In this document: positions 13,123-21,345 of the stretch, in pieces
Numbering within the stretch: the first letter of the stretch is position 1
Layout: each line of letters begins with the position of its first letter
Assembly: GCF_022808855.1 (NCBI RefSeq)
Contig: NZ_JAKZLF010000008.1
Coordinates: forward strand, 79,120 to 143,119
Direction of reading: 5' to 3'
DNA: 64,000 bases
Source: Anaeromyxobacter soli
GTDB taxonomy: Bacteria; Myxococcota; Myxococcia; Myxococcales; Anaeromyxobacteraceae
Program-made: the position numbers and the translations under genes
Notes under the pieces: generated by a model
Databases searched by the model: none
Told to the model about the DNA's origin: nothing
Seen by the model: only the letters and a program-made list of their open reading frames with translations

Positions 13123-13761
13123 TTGGCCTACCACCCCTGGCACGACGTCGAGCTGCCCCGCTTCATCGAGGAGCCGGTCCCGGCCATCATCGAGATCGCC
13201 ACCGGCTCGAAGGTGAAGTACGAGCTGGACAAGAAGTCCGGGCTGCTCCTCGTCGACCGGATCCTCTTCTCCTCGGTTCACTATCCGGCGAACTACGGCT
13301 TCGTCCCGCGCACGTACTGCGACGACGGCGATCCGCTCGACGTCCTCGTGCTGTGCCAGGAGGCGATCGTACCGCTCGCCATCATGCGCGCCAAGGTCAT
13401 CGGCGTCATGAAGATGCGCGACGACAAGGGCGAGGACGACAAGCTCATCGCGGTGCACGCCGACGATCCGACCTACTCGGACTACTCGGACATCTCCCAG
13501 ATCCCCTCCCACAAGCTGCGCGAGCTGAAGCGCTTCTTCGAGGACTACAAGGCCCTCGAGAACAAGAAGGTGCTCGTCTCCGAGCCGCAGGGCCGCTCCG
13601 AGGGCCTGCAGGTGCTACGCGACGCCATCCGCCTCTACGAGCAGGAGAAGGTACGGCTCAAGGAGGCGCCGCTCGCCCCGCCGGCGCTGCCGCCCAGGGC
13701 GCGGCAGGCGAGCCGGGCGAAGCCCTCCGCGCGGAAGGCCACCGCCAAGGCCCGCCGCTAG
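13123..13761 (+). CDS. ppa: Inorganic pyrophosphatase with basic tail
   Basis: 212 residues. Family I soluble pyrophosphatase hydrolysing pyrophosphate to phosphate. Visible: [41 protein letters not shown] with the metal-binding aspartates, and a further acidic site [19 protein letters not shown]. The conserved core ends near residue 175; the last 35 residues (Pro/Ala then Arg/Lys/Ala) are an extra basic tail. The start is inferred as TTG at 13123 with AAAGGAAA upstream, since homology begins at [10 protein letters not shown] and no ATG or GTG is suitably placed. It follows cysE by 38 bases. Confidence 0.92.
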   Translation: MAYHPWHDVELPRFIEEPVPAIIEIATGSKVKYELDKKSGLLLVDRILFSSVHYPANYGFVPRTYCDDGDPLDVLVLCQEAIVPLAIMRAKVIGVMKMRDDKGEDDKLIAVHADDPTYSDYSDISQIPSHKLRELKRFFEDYKALENKKVLVSEPQGRSEGLQVLRDAIRLYEQEKVRLKEAPLAPPALPPRARQASRAKPSARKATAKARR

Positions 13762-13785
13762 CGGGCTCGCGGGGAGGGGCCCGCT
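13760..13785 (+). terminator. Hairpin after ppa
   Basis: AGCGGGC (13760-13766) pairs with GCCCGCT (13779-13785) around a 12-base loop. The stem begins inside the ppa stop codon. No T-run follows. Confidence 0.4.
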
Positions 13786-13828
13786 CGTCCGGGGCGCGCG
13801 GACGGGCGGGTGGTTATGTTCGTCGCCG

Positions 13829-14311
13829 ATGGAACACGCGCTCGAACACATCGCGGCGGCGGTGACGCCGGCGGTCATGGTCTCCGCGTGCGGCCTCATC
13901 GCGCTCGGCCTCGACAACCAGGTCGCCCGGATGTCCGGGCGCCTGCGCGATCTCGCCCGCGAGTTCCGCGACGAGGACGCGCCGGCGCGGCGGGCCGTCG
14001 TGGCGCGGCAGGTGCGCGTGATGGAGCTCCGGCACCGGCTCTACTCGCGCGCCATCCTCCTCGACTACGCCGCGCTGTTCGCGTTCGTGGTCACCTCGCT
14101 CCTGTGGCTCGCGCAGGCGTTCGTGTCGCTCTCCGCGGCGGTCCCCGTCATGACGTTCGGCGTCGGGGTGCTCCTCCTCGCCGGCATGGCGATCTACGTC
14201 ATGGCCTCGATCACGCTCGCGCGGCGGACGGTGCGGGCCGAGGCGGCGGACATCATCGGGCGCACCCCCGAGGCCCCGTTGCGAGAGCCGGCCGGAGTGC
14301 GTGCGCACTGA
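13829..14311 (+). CDS. DUF2721-family membrane protein
   Basis: 160 residues matching the DUF2721 pattern: TPAVMVSACGLIALGLDNQVARMSGRLRDL at the N-terminus, then a charged helix, then two hydrophobic segments (YAALFAFVVTSLLWLAQAFVSL and VMTFGVGVLLLAGMAIYVMASITLA). Three membrane spans are likely, the first being in the conserved motif. Function is unknown for the family. TATGTT (13815-13820) lies 9 bases before the ATG and no ribosome site is seen, so the message may be leaderless. Confidence 0.8.
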   Translation: MEHALEHIAAAVTPAVMVSACGLIALGLDNQVARMSGRLRDLAREFRDEDAPARRAVVARQVRVMELRHRLYSRAILLDYAALFAFVVTSLLWLAQAFVSLSAAVPVMTFGVGVLLLAGMAIYVMASITLARRTVRAEAADIIGRTPEAPLREPAGVRAH

Positions 14312-14445
14312 GCCGACGGGCGGCCGGGCGGGACGCGCCGCCGCGTCGCAGGCCGCCGCCGTGCCCGCCCGGTCCACGAATCCTTCCCGCGGCGGTGGGC
14401 TCTCATGCGAAGAACGGGCCCTGAGGCCCGAGGTCCCTCCCGACG

Positions 14446-14643
14446 ATGCCGATCTACGAGTACGCCTGCGCCAGCTGCGAGAAGAAGTTCGAGGAGCTCA
14501 TCGTCCGCAAGACGGACGAGGCCGAGGTGAAGTGCCCGGCCTGCGGAGGGACCGAGGTCGCGCGGCAGATGTCGCGCCCCGCGGCCGCCCGCGTGGGCGG
14601 CTCCGGCGGTGGGGCGCCGCCCGCGTGCGGCCCCGTCGGTTGA
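14446..14643 (+). CDS. FmdB-family small zinc-ribbon protein
   Basis: 65 residues. The start MPIYEYACASCEKKFEELI and the second knuckle VKCPACGG are the FmdB/CxxC-CxxC putative regulatory family (named after a methanogen/methylotroph gene; role in most bacteria unknown). The tail is Gly/Ala-rich with one extra Cys. A 6-bp hairpin, CGGGCC-ctga-GGCCCG (14415-14430), sits immediately before the ribosome site and could affect translation. Confidence 0.85.
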   Translation: MPIYEYACASCEKKFEELIVRKTDEAEVKCPACGGTEVARQMSRPAAARVGGSGGGAPPACGPVG

Positions 14644-14768
14644 AGCATCTAGCCGCCGCCCGGTCGGGCGGCACACCACGACGGTAGCGGCGCGGGCGGC
14701 GCCCGCGCTGCGTCGAACACCTACAAGGGCGGAGCTCCCGGGAACTTCTGGCGCGGGGGACCCCGCGG

Positions 14769-14774
14769 TACACT
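14769..14774 (+). promoter_or_regulatory. -10-like element before the GspE-like gene
   Basis: TACACT, identical to the hexamer before uvrB, with TTCTGG 17 bases upstream as a weak -35. The ATG is 12 bases downstream, so any leader would be about 5 bases. No Shine-Dalgarno sequence is present. Confidence 0.35.
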
Positions 14775-14785
14775 CGCGCGCGCCG

Positions 14786-16621
14786 ATGGCCAGGACCTAC
14801 CGCGCGACCGACTACACCCTCGAGTTCGTGGCCGATCTCCTCGCCCGCGAGGGGATCCTCACCGACGACGCCAAGCGCACCGCCTTCGCGCGCGAGAACG
14901 TGCAGCGCGCCCGCCTGCTCCGCGATCACGCCTCGCGCGCGGGTGGCCGCGGGCTGCGCCGGGCGGAGCTCTCGCCCGTGGAGGTGCTGGCCTCGTTCGA
15001 GTTCCCCGACGCCCGGCGCGACTCGGAGCTCGTCGACGAGGACAAGGCCACCCAGGCCATCGCGCAGGCGGTGGGGATCCCTTACCGCAAGATCGACCCG
15101 CTGAAGCTGGACGCCCAGCTCATCACCCGCACCCTGTCGCGCCCGTTCGCGCGCAGGCACGCGGTGCTGCCGATCGAGCGCCGCAACGGGGCGCTCGTCG
15201 TGGCGGCGGCGAACCCGTTCGACCGCGAGCTGTTCGAGAACCTGCGCGGCCTGACCGGGGCCGAGATCGACCCGGTGCTCTCGTCGCCCTCCGACATCCA
15301 CCGCGCCATCGCCGAGGTCTACGGCTTCCGCCAGCAGATCTCGGAGGCGCACACCCAGCTCGAGCAGGGGCCGTCGGGGCCGGACGTCGCGAACCTCGAG
15401 CAGTTCGTGAACCTCTCGGGGATCGAGGCGCTCGAGGCGTCCTCGGAGCCGGTGATCGCGGCCGTCGAGTACCTGCTCCACTACGCGTTCGAGCAGCGGG
15501 CGAGCGACATCCACCTCGAGCCGCGGCGCGAGGAGTCCGTCATCCGGATGCGCATCGACGGGATCCTGCACCCGATCCACCGCATCCCGAAGGCGGTCCA
15601 CGGGGCCATCGCGAACCGGTTCAAGATCATGAGCCGGCTCGACATCTCGCTGAAGCGGCCGCAGGACGGGCGCATCCGCACGGCGCGCGGCGACGCCGAG
15701 ATGGAGCTGCGCGTCTCCACCATCCCGACGACCTTCGGCGACAAGGTCGTGATCCGCGTGCTCGACCCCAACGTGCTCGTGCGCGATCTCTCCGAGCTCG
15801 GGTTCCTGCCCGGCGAGCGCGACCAGCTCGAGCGGTGGCTCGTGCGGCCTCACGGGCTCGTGGTGGTGACCGGGCCGACCGGCAGCGGGAAGACGACCAC
15901 CCTGTACTCCGCGCTCCAGGCGCTCGCCTCGCCCGAGGTGAACGTCGTCACCATCGAGGATCCCATCGAGATGGTGCACGAGGAGTTCAACCAGATCGCG
16001 GCGAACGCGAAGACCGGCACCGGCTTCGCCGAGGCGCTGCGCCACGTGCTGCGCCAGGACCCCGACGTCATCATGGTGGGTGAGATCCGCGACGGCGAGA
16101 CCGCCACGCAGGCCGTCCAGGCCGCGCTCACGGGGCACATGGTCCTCACGACGCTCCACACGAACGACAGCGTGAGCGCCATCGCGCGCCTGCGCGACCT
16201 CGGCGTGCCGAGCTTCCTCGTCGCCGCGACGCTCACGGGCATCGTGGCGCAGCGGCTCGTCCGGCAGGTCTGCCCCTCCTGCGCGAGCGACGTGCCGCTC
16301 ACCGCGGACGAGATCCACGCGCTCGGCGTGCCTCACCCGGAGGACCACGCGGGCCAGCTCCTCGCGCGCCGCGGGCAGGGCTGCCCGAAGTGCCGGCACA
16401 CCGGGTACTACGGCCGGACCGGCATCTTCGAGGTGCTGCCGGTGAACGCGCGGCTGCGCCACCTCATCGCGGAGGGCGCGACGCCCGAGGTGCTGGCGCG
16501 GACCGCGCGGCAGGACGGGCTCGAGTCCCTGCGCGGGCACGCGGTCCGGAAGATCGCGGCGGGGGCGACCTCGTTCGAGGAGGCGTTCCGCGCCACCGCC
16601 GACGTGGAGGCCAGCGCGTGA
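14786..16621 (+). CDS. GspE/PilB-family assembly ATPase
   Basis: 611 residues, a secretion-type hexameric ATPase that powers pilus or type II pseudopilus polymerisation. An MshEN/T2SSE N-terminal domain (ATQAIAQAVGIPYRKIDP, LPIERRNGALVVAAANPFD) is followed by the catalytic domain: LLHYAFEQRASDIHLEP, Walker A GPTGSGKTTTLYSAL near residue 362, Walker B region RQDPDVIMVGEIRDGETA and the His box TTLHTNDS. A tetracysteine zinc module (CPSC and CPKCRHTGY) is present. No pil or gsp partner genes are in the window. Its stop overlaps the start of the next ATPase gene (GTGA), so the two are translationally coupled. Whether it serves pili or secretion cannot be told from this sequence. Confidence 0.9.
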   Translation: MARTYRATDYTLEFVADLLAREGILTDDAKRTAFARENVQRARLLRDHASRAGGRGLRRAELSPVEVLASFEFPDARRDSELVDEDKATQAIAQAVGIPYRKIDPLKLDAQLITRTLSRPFARRHAVLPIERRNGALVVAAANPFDRELFENLRGLTGAEIDPVLSSPSDIHRAIAEVYGFRQQISEAHTQLEQGPSGPDVANLEQFVNLSGIEALEASSEPVIAAVEYLLHYAFEQRASDIHLEPRREESVIRMRIDGILHPIHRIPKAVHGAIANRFKIMSRLDISLKRPQDGRIRTARGDAEMELRVSTIPTTFGDKVVIRVLDPNVLVRDLSELGFLPGERDQLERWLVRPHGLVVVTGPTGSGKTTTLYSALQALASPEVNVVTIEDPIEMVHEEFNQIAANAKTGTGFAEALRHVLRQDPDVIMVGEIRDGETATQAVQAALTGHMVLTTLHTNDSVSAIARLRDLGVPSFLVAATLTGIVAQRLVRQVCPSCASDVPLTADEIHALGVPHPEDHAGQLLARRGQGCPKCRHTGYYGRTGIFEVLPVNARLRHLIAEGATPEVLARTARQDGLESLRGHAVRKIAAGATSFEEAFRATADVEASA

Positions 16622-18117
16622 GCGCCATCGCCCAGGAGATCGCGGAGCTCTGGTCGGCGGGGACGCCGCTCCTCTACATCGTGACGGCCGAGGAGGAGCG
16701 GGCCGTGGCGGTGTGCGAGGCCGCCGCGGCGGGGTTCGGCGCGCGGGCCGCCGTCTGGTCTGCCCCGCGCGGCCTCGAGGGGCTCGCGCCCGCCGCCAAG
16801 GAGCCCGCCGCGCTGCTCGAGGCCCTCGCCCGGGCGCCGGCGCCGCTCATCGTGGTCGCGCTCGACTTCCACGAGGCCCTGCGCGATCCGCTGACGGTTC
16901 GCCGGGTCCGCGATCTCCTCCCGCGGCTCGCCGCGGAGGGGCGCTGCCTCGCCATCGTCGCGCCGCGGCTCGCCGTCCCGGACGGTCTCGCCGCCGACGT
17001 CGCGGTGCTCCGGCTGCCGCTCCCGGACGACGGCGAGCTCGCCGCCCTGCTCGAGGCCGTGCAGGTGGGCCTCGCGCACCCGGCCCCGGCGGCGGCGCTC
17101 GCGCCGGAGGTCCGCCACCGCGCGCTCGTCGCGGCCCGCGGGCTGTCCGAGGGGCAGGCGCGCCGCGCCTTCACCCGCGCGCTCCGGCGCGACCCGACCC
17201 TCGGCGCCGCCGGGCAGGCGATCATCGCCGCGGAGAAGAAGCGGCTCCTCGCGCGCGACCTGGGCCTCGAGCTCGTCGAGAGCGCGGAGGGTCCGTCGGA
17301 CCTGGGCGGGCTCGCCGGGTTCAAGGCCTGGATGGAGGAGCGCGCGCTCGCGTTCGACCCGGACGCGTCCCGCTTCGGCCTGCCGCCCCCGCGCGGCGTG
17401 CTGCTCGTGGGCGTGCAGGGCTGCGGGAAGTCGCTCGCCGCGAAGGCGGCCGCGGCGCGGCTGGGCGTGCCGATCCTCCGGCTCGACCTGCCGCGCGTCC
17501 TCGGGGCGAGCGCCGCCGAGGAGCGGCTCTCCGCCGCCCTGGAGGCCGCCGAGGCGCTGGCGCCCGTGGCCCTGTGGGTCGACGAGATCGAGAAGGGCTT
17601 CGCGGGCAGCGCCCCGGGGGACGGCGGCGAGCCCCGCGCCGCGCGGCTCCTCGGCGCGTTCTCCACCTGGCTCCAGGAGCGCCGCGGGCCCGTGTTCGTG
17701 GTGGCGACCGCGAACGACGTGTCGCGGCTTCCGCCCGAGCTCCTCCGGCGAGGCCGGTTCGACGAGCTGTTCTTCGTGGATCTCCCCGACCCCGAGGCGC
17801 GCCGGGAGATCCTCGGCCTGCACCTCCGCCGCCGGGGCCGCGACGCCGAGCAGATCGACGTCGGCGCCGTCGCCGAGCTCTGCGTGGAGTACTCGGGCGC
17901 CGAGCTCGAGCAGGTCGTCGTGGGGGCGCTCCACCGCGCCTACGCGCTGGGCCGCGACGTGGAGACGGGCGACCTGCGGCGCGTCGCGCAGGACCTGGTG
18001 CCGCTCTTCCGCACGTACGAGGACCAGATCAAGAGCCTGCGCGAGTGGGCCCGCGGGCGGGCGCGCGTGGCGGGTCGCGCGGGCGCGGTCGTGGATCTGT
18101 TCCGCCGCGCCCAGTAG
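16618..18117 (+). CDS. Ycf46-like AAA+ ATPase
   Basis: 499 residues. The N-terminal 230 residues form the domain that precedes AAA in Ycf46-type proteins (PLLYIVTAEEERAV, LDFHEALRDPLTVRRVRDL). The AAA+ domain has Walker A GVQGCGKSLAAKAAA, Walker B ALWVDEIEKGF, sensor-like FVVATANDVSRLPPELLRRGRFDELF with the arginine finger region, and a C-terminal helical lid (EYSGAELEQVVVGAL). Cyanobacterial Ycf46 has been linked to carbon-dioxide use, but the role elsewhere is unknown. The GTG start overlaps the GspE-like stop by 4 bases. Coupling to an assembly ATPase is unusual and suggests a shared machine, which is inference. Confidence 0.85.
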   Translation: MSAIAQEIAELWSAGTPLLYIVTAEEERAVAVCEAAAAGFGARAAVWSAPRGLEGLAPAAKEPAALLEALARAPAPLIVVALDFHEALRDPLTVRRVRDLLPRLAAEGRCLAIVAPRLAVPDGLAADVAVLRLPLPDDGELAALLEAVQVGLAHPAPAAALAPEVRHRALVAARGLSEGQARRAFTRALRRDPTLGAAGQAIIAAEKKRLLARDLGLELVESAEGPSDLGGLAGFKAWMEERALAFDPDASRFGLPPPRGVLLVGVQGCGKSLAAKAAAARLGVPILRLDLPRVLGASAAEERLSAALEAAEALAPVALWVDEIEKGFAGSAPGDGGEPRAARLLGAFSTWLQERRGPVFVVATANDVSRLPPELLRRGRFDELFFVDLPDPEARREILGLHLRRRGRDAEQIDVGAVAELCVEYSGAELEQVVVGALHRAYALGRDVETGDLRRVAQDLVPLFRTYEDQIKSLREWARGRARVAGRAGAVVDLFRRAQ

Positions 18118-18150
18118 CCCTCCGGCGTCACCCGCGGTCGCTCACGGATC

Positions 18151-18170
18151 CCGGGCGCGCGAGCGCCCGG
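18151..18170 (+). terminator. GC hairpin after the AAA+ gene
   Basis: A perfect 8-bp stem CCGGGCGC / GCGCCCGG with the GNRA-type loop GCGA, 33 bases after the stop and 17 bases before the next start. The stem core resembles the cdnL hairpin at 2578-2601. No T-run. Confidence 0.5.
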
Positions 18171-18187
18171 CTCGCTAGGGAGCCGGG

Positions 18188-18874
18188 ATGCCCCCCGCTC
18201 GCGCCCCGAGGCCCCCCGCCGCGAAGCTCGAGATCCATCCGGCCACGCCGGCGCGCTTCGCGGACCTCGAGCGGCTCTTCGGGCCGCGCGGTGCGTGCGC
18301 CGGCTGCTGGTGCATGTGGTGGCGCGTGCCGCGCGCAGAGTTCGAGGCCGGGAAGGGGGAGGGGAACCGGCGCGCGCTCGCGGCGTACGTCGCGGCCGGG
18401 CACGTCGCCGGGCTGCTCGCCTACGACGGCGCCGTCCCCGTCGGGTGGGTCGCAGTGGAGCCTCGCGCGGCCTACCCGCGGCTGGCGCGCTCGCGGAACC
18501 TCGCGCCGGTGGACGCGCGGCCGGTCTGGTCGATCACCTGCTTCTTCGTGGCGCGCTCTCACCGGCGCCGCGGCGTGACCCGCGCGCTCGTCGAGGCGGC
18601 GGCGGCCCATGCCCGCGCGCACGGCGCGCCGGCGATCGAGGCGTACCCGGTGGACTCGAGCGCGCGGCTCGGCGACGCGTTCCTCTACACCGGGGCGGCC
18701 TCCACGTTCGAGGCGCTCGGGTTCGAGGAGGTCGCGCGCCGCAGCCCGACGCGCCCGGTCGTGCGGCTCGAGCTCAGCGCCCGCCGAGCGCCCGCAGCAC
18801 GTGATCGTGCACGAGCCCGTTCGACAGGACGCAGCTCCCCGACGCGACCGTCGGGTGCCCGTCGAGGTCGGTGA
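18188..18874 (+). CDS. GNAT-family N-acetyltransferase
   Basis: 228 residues. The acetyl-CoA site is visible as ITCFFVARSHRRRGVTRALVEAAAAHARAHGA, with the R/Q-x-x-G-x-G/A type loop. A Cys/Trp-rich motif CAGCWCMWWRVPRAEFE near residue 37 is typical of a subgroup of uncharacterised GNAT proteins. The conserved fold ends about residue 197 (PVVRLEL); the last 30 residues are Arg/Ser-rich and overlap the minus-strand hisN-like gene by 101 bases. The tail is probably non-functional read-through to the next stop. GGGAG precedes the ATG. Substrate unknown. Confidence 0.8.
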   Translation: MPPARAPRPPAAKLEIHPATPARFADLERLFGPRGACAGCWCMWWRVPRAEFEAGKGEGNRRALAAYVAAGHVAGLLAYDGAVPVGWVAVEPRAAYPRLARSRNLAPVDARPVWSITCFFVARSHRRRGVTRALVEAAAAHARAHGAPAIEAYPVDSSARLGDAFLYTGAASTFEALGFEEVARRSPTRPVVRLELSARRAPAARDRARARSTGRSSPTRPSGARRGR

Positions 18875-19565
18875 ACCTGCCGCCTGCCTCCTCGGCGAGC
18901 ACCGGCAACGGCCCGAGATCCCAGATCTGCACGCCCGCCTCGATCCAGGCCTCGGCCTTCCCCTGCAGCACCAGGGCGGCGCCGGCCAGATCGCCGTAGC
19001 AGCGGGCGCACTGCGCGCTCGTCGCGAGCGCGGCGACCCGCTCCAGCATCGGCGGGCGGAACAGCACGTGCGGCTCGCCGAGCGAGAGCGTGGAGTCCTC
19101 CCACGCCCCGATCTTCGACACCTGGAGGCGCAGCGGCGCGCCGTCGCCGGCCCGCAGCCAGGCGCCCTTCCCGCGGGCGGCCCAGTAGGTCTCCCCGAGC
19201 GCGGGCAGGGCCATGGCGCCGGCCACGACCGCGCCCTCGTGCTCGAGCGCCACGAGCGGGCCCCAGAAGCCCCGCCCGCGGGTGAAGCCCTTGGTCCCGT
19301 CGATCGGATCCACGATCCAGCGGGTGCCCGCGGCGCCCGCGTGCGCTCCGGTCTCCTCGCCGAGGAAGGCGTGGTCCGGGAACGCCGCGCGGACGACGGC
19401 GAGGATCGCGGCCTCGGACTCGCGATCGGCGGCGGTGACGGGGGTGCGATCGGGCTTCACCTCCACGCGCACGCCGCGCCGGAAGTGGGCGAGGCTCGCC
19501 TCCGTGGCCGCCTCCACCGCGCGCCGCGCGGTCGTCATCGCAAGGTCGAGATCGAGCTCGGGCAT
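18774..19565 (-). CDS. hisN: Inositol-monophosphatase-fold histidinol-phosphatase-like enzyme
   Basis: 263 residues. Metal-dependent sugar/alcohol phosphatase fold with FLGEETGAH (metal Glu), IVDPIDGTKGFTRG (DPxDGT metal site) and WDLGPLPVLAEEAGGRFTDLDG. The DGTKGFTRG variant and compact size match the HisN-type histidinol-phosphatases better than SuhB. It could equally act on inositol phosphate or another phosphomonoester; no histidine genes are nearby. Its 3' end overlaps the plus-strand GNAT gene, and the terminator of the next upstream gene (19603-19636) lies just before its start, so it has its own promoter or depends on read-through. Confidence 0.85.
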   Translation of the reverse strand: MPELDLDLAMTTARRAVEAATEASLAHFRRGVRVEVKPDRTPVTAADRESEAAILAVVRAAFPDHAFLGEETGAHAGAAGTRWIVDPIDGTKGFTRGRGFWGPLVALEHEGAVVAGAMALPALGETYWAARGKGAWLRAGDGAPLRLQVSKIGAWEDSTLSLGEPHVLFRPPMLERVAALATSAQCARCYGDLAGAALVLQGKAEAWIEAGVQIWDLGPLPVLAEEAGGRFTDLDGHPTVASGSCVLSNGLVHDHVLRALGGR

Positions 19566-19602
19566 GGCGGGAGATTAGGCGGGGGCGGGGGCGCGGACCG
19601 AT

Positions 19603-19636
19603 AAAAAAGAGCGGCGGTCCCGGGGGACCGCCGCTC
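19603..19636 (-). terminator. Rho-independent terminator of the CoA-transferase gene
   Basis: Read on the minus strand: a stem of about 12-13 bp (GAGCGGCGGTCCC with GGGACCGCCGCTC, small loop) is followed directly by six T residues (A-run at 19603-19608 on the plus strand). This is the only classical hairpin-plus-T-run I see in the window, and it marks the end of a probably highly expressed gene. Confidence 0.85.
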
Positions 19637-19664
19637 GTCGGCACGACGGGGGTGGGGCGCGCGA

Positions 19665-21197
19665 CTACTTCTTCGGGCGCATGTCCCCGGTCTTGAGGTA
19701 CCGGGTGTGGAACGAGAACGCCTCGTCCAGCATGTGCGGCGAGTGCAGGCCGGCGCTCGGGTTCTTCATCGACCGGTTGTAGTAGTCCCACAGGATCGGG
19801 CGGAACTCCGGGTGGGCGCACTTCTCGATGATCTCCTTCGCCTTCTGCTTCGGGCTCTTCCCGCGCAGGTCGGCGAAGCCGTACTCGGTCACGATGCCGC
19901 TCACGTCGTGCTCGGTGTGATCGATGTGCGACGCGAAGGGCACGATGGCGGAGATCTTCCCGCCCTTGGCCACCGACGGAGACATGAAGATGGTGTACGC
20001 CGAGTTGCGGGCGAAGTCGGCCGAGCCGCCGATGCCGTTCTCGATGCCCTTGCCCACGATGTGCGTCGAGTTCACGTGGCCGTAGATGTCGGCCTCGACG
20101 AACCCGTTCATCGCGATGCAGCCGAGGCGGCGGATGACCTCGGGGTGGTTGGACACGTCCTGCGGGCGCAGGATGATCTGCTTGCGGTAGCGCTCGATGT
20201 TCTTGTTGAAGCGCTCCTGGCCGGCCGGGGAGACCGAGAACGCCGTCGCCGAGGCGATGCGGAGCTTGCCGGAGTCGAGCAGGTCGAGCATGCCGTCCTG
20301 GATGACCTCGGTGTAGCTCGTCATGTTCTCGAAGTGGCCCTCGTTGAGGCCGACGAGAACGGCGTTCGCGATGTTGCCGACGCCCGACTGCAGCGGCGTG
20401 AGGCTCTTCGGGAGCCGGCCGCCCTTCACCTCGCCGTCGAGGAAGTCGAGGATGTGCTGGGCGATGCGCTTGTGGTCGGCCTCGGGCGCCTTGAACGGCG
20501 CGTTGCGGTCCGGGTAGCTCGACATCACCACCGCGACGACCTTCGAGACGTCGAGGTTGTAGTGCGGGGTGCCGACGCGGTCGTCCGCCTTGAGGACAGG
20601 GATCGGAATGCGATCACCGTGCTTGCCGGGGACGGAGAGGACGTCGTGCATCCCCTCGAGCCGCTCGTCCTGCCACTCGCTCACCTCGAGGATGATCTTC
20701 TCCGCCGTCTCGAGGTACGCGGTGTTCGCGCCGACCGACGACGAGAAGATGACCGAGCCGTCCTCGCGGATCTTGGTGACCTCGACGAGGGCGAAGTCGA
20801 TCTTGTTGTCCGGACGACCGTAGTAGCCGTACCGGACGAGCGACCCGGCGTGGCTGAGGTGCATGTCCTGGTACTCGATGACGCCCGCGTTGAACTTCTC
20901 GCGCATGACGGCGTCGCCGTTGTACGGGAAGCGGAAGCTGACCGCCTCCGTCAGGCCCATCACCTGGTCGAGCTCGGGGCCCGTGGAGGCACCCGTGAGC
21001 AGGCTCACCTTGAACGGCTTGCCCTTGAGGCGCTCGTCGACGGCGCGCTTCGCGAGCGCGATCGGGACGGCCTTCGGGTAGCCGGCGCCGGTGAAGCCGC
21101 TGGCGCCTAGGACTGCGCCGCTGGGGATCAACGCGGCGGCGGCCTCGGCGGACATCACCTTCGCCTTCAGGCCCTTGTGCTGGATGCGGTCCGACAT
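19665..21197 (-). CDS. Acetyl-CoA hydrolase/succinyl-CoA:acetate CoA-transferase family
   Basis: 510 residues, class I CoA-transferase of the Cat1/AarC type, probably exchanging CoA between acetyl- or succinyl-CoA and acetate/succinate. Visible: GAVLGASGFTGAGYPKAVP, the YTEVIQDGMLDLLDSGKL region containing the likely catalytic Glu, GVGNIANAVLVGL, and VTEYGFADLRGKSPKQKAKEII. The ATG at 21197 is chosen for its AGGAGG ribosome site; an upstream start at 21227 in frame is less likely. Codon choice is unusually strict and the terminator strong, consistent with high expression and with acetate metabolism in an anaerobe. A tandem 10-base direct repeat lies about 70 bases upstream. Confidence 0.9.
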   Translation of the reverse strand: MSDRIQHKGLKAKVMSAEAAAALIPSGAVLGASGFTGAGYPKAVPIALAKRAVDERLKGKPFKVSLLTGASTGPELDQVMGLTEAVSFRFPYNGDAVMREKFNAGVIEYQDMHLSHAGSLVRYGYYGRPDNKIDFALVEVTKIREDGSVIFSSSVGANTAYLETAEKIILEVSEWQDERLEGMHDVLSVPGKHGDRIPIPVLKADDRVGTPHYNLDVSKVVAVVMSSYPDRNAPFKAPEADHKRIAQHILDFLDGEVKGGRLPKSLTPLQSGVGNIANAVLVGLNEGHFENMTSYTEVIQDGMLDLLDSGKLRIASATAFSVSPAGQERFNKNIERYRKQIILRPQDVSNHPEVIRRLGCIAMNGFVEADIYGHVNSTHIVGKGIENGIGGSADFARNSAYTIFMSPSVAKGGKISAIVPFASHIDHTEHDVSGIVTEYGFADLRGKSPKQKAKEIIEKCAHPEFRPILWDYYNRSMKNPSAGLHSPHMLDEAFSFHTRYLKTGDMRPKK

Positions 21198-21266
21198 TCG
21201 ATCAGCCTCCTGGGTATCGTCCGTCACGCAGGACGAGGCTCGGTACGACTCCGGGTGCTGCGGCAG

Positions 21267-21290
21267 AGCTGCGCGGATTTAGCTGCGCGG
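21267..21290. repeat. Tandem direct repeat upstream of the CoA-transferase
   Basis: AGCTGCGCGG occurs twice (21267-21276 and 21281-21290), separated by ATTT, a 14-base period. It lies between the plsB stop and the CoA-transferase start, in the only intergenic space for a promoter. It could be a paired regulator site; this is inference. Confidence 0.4.
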
Positions 21291-21345
21291 GTGGAGGCGA
21301 AGGTTACCGCGCTCGATGTAGGCTGGGAAGAGACCCCGGCCCAAA

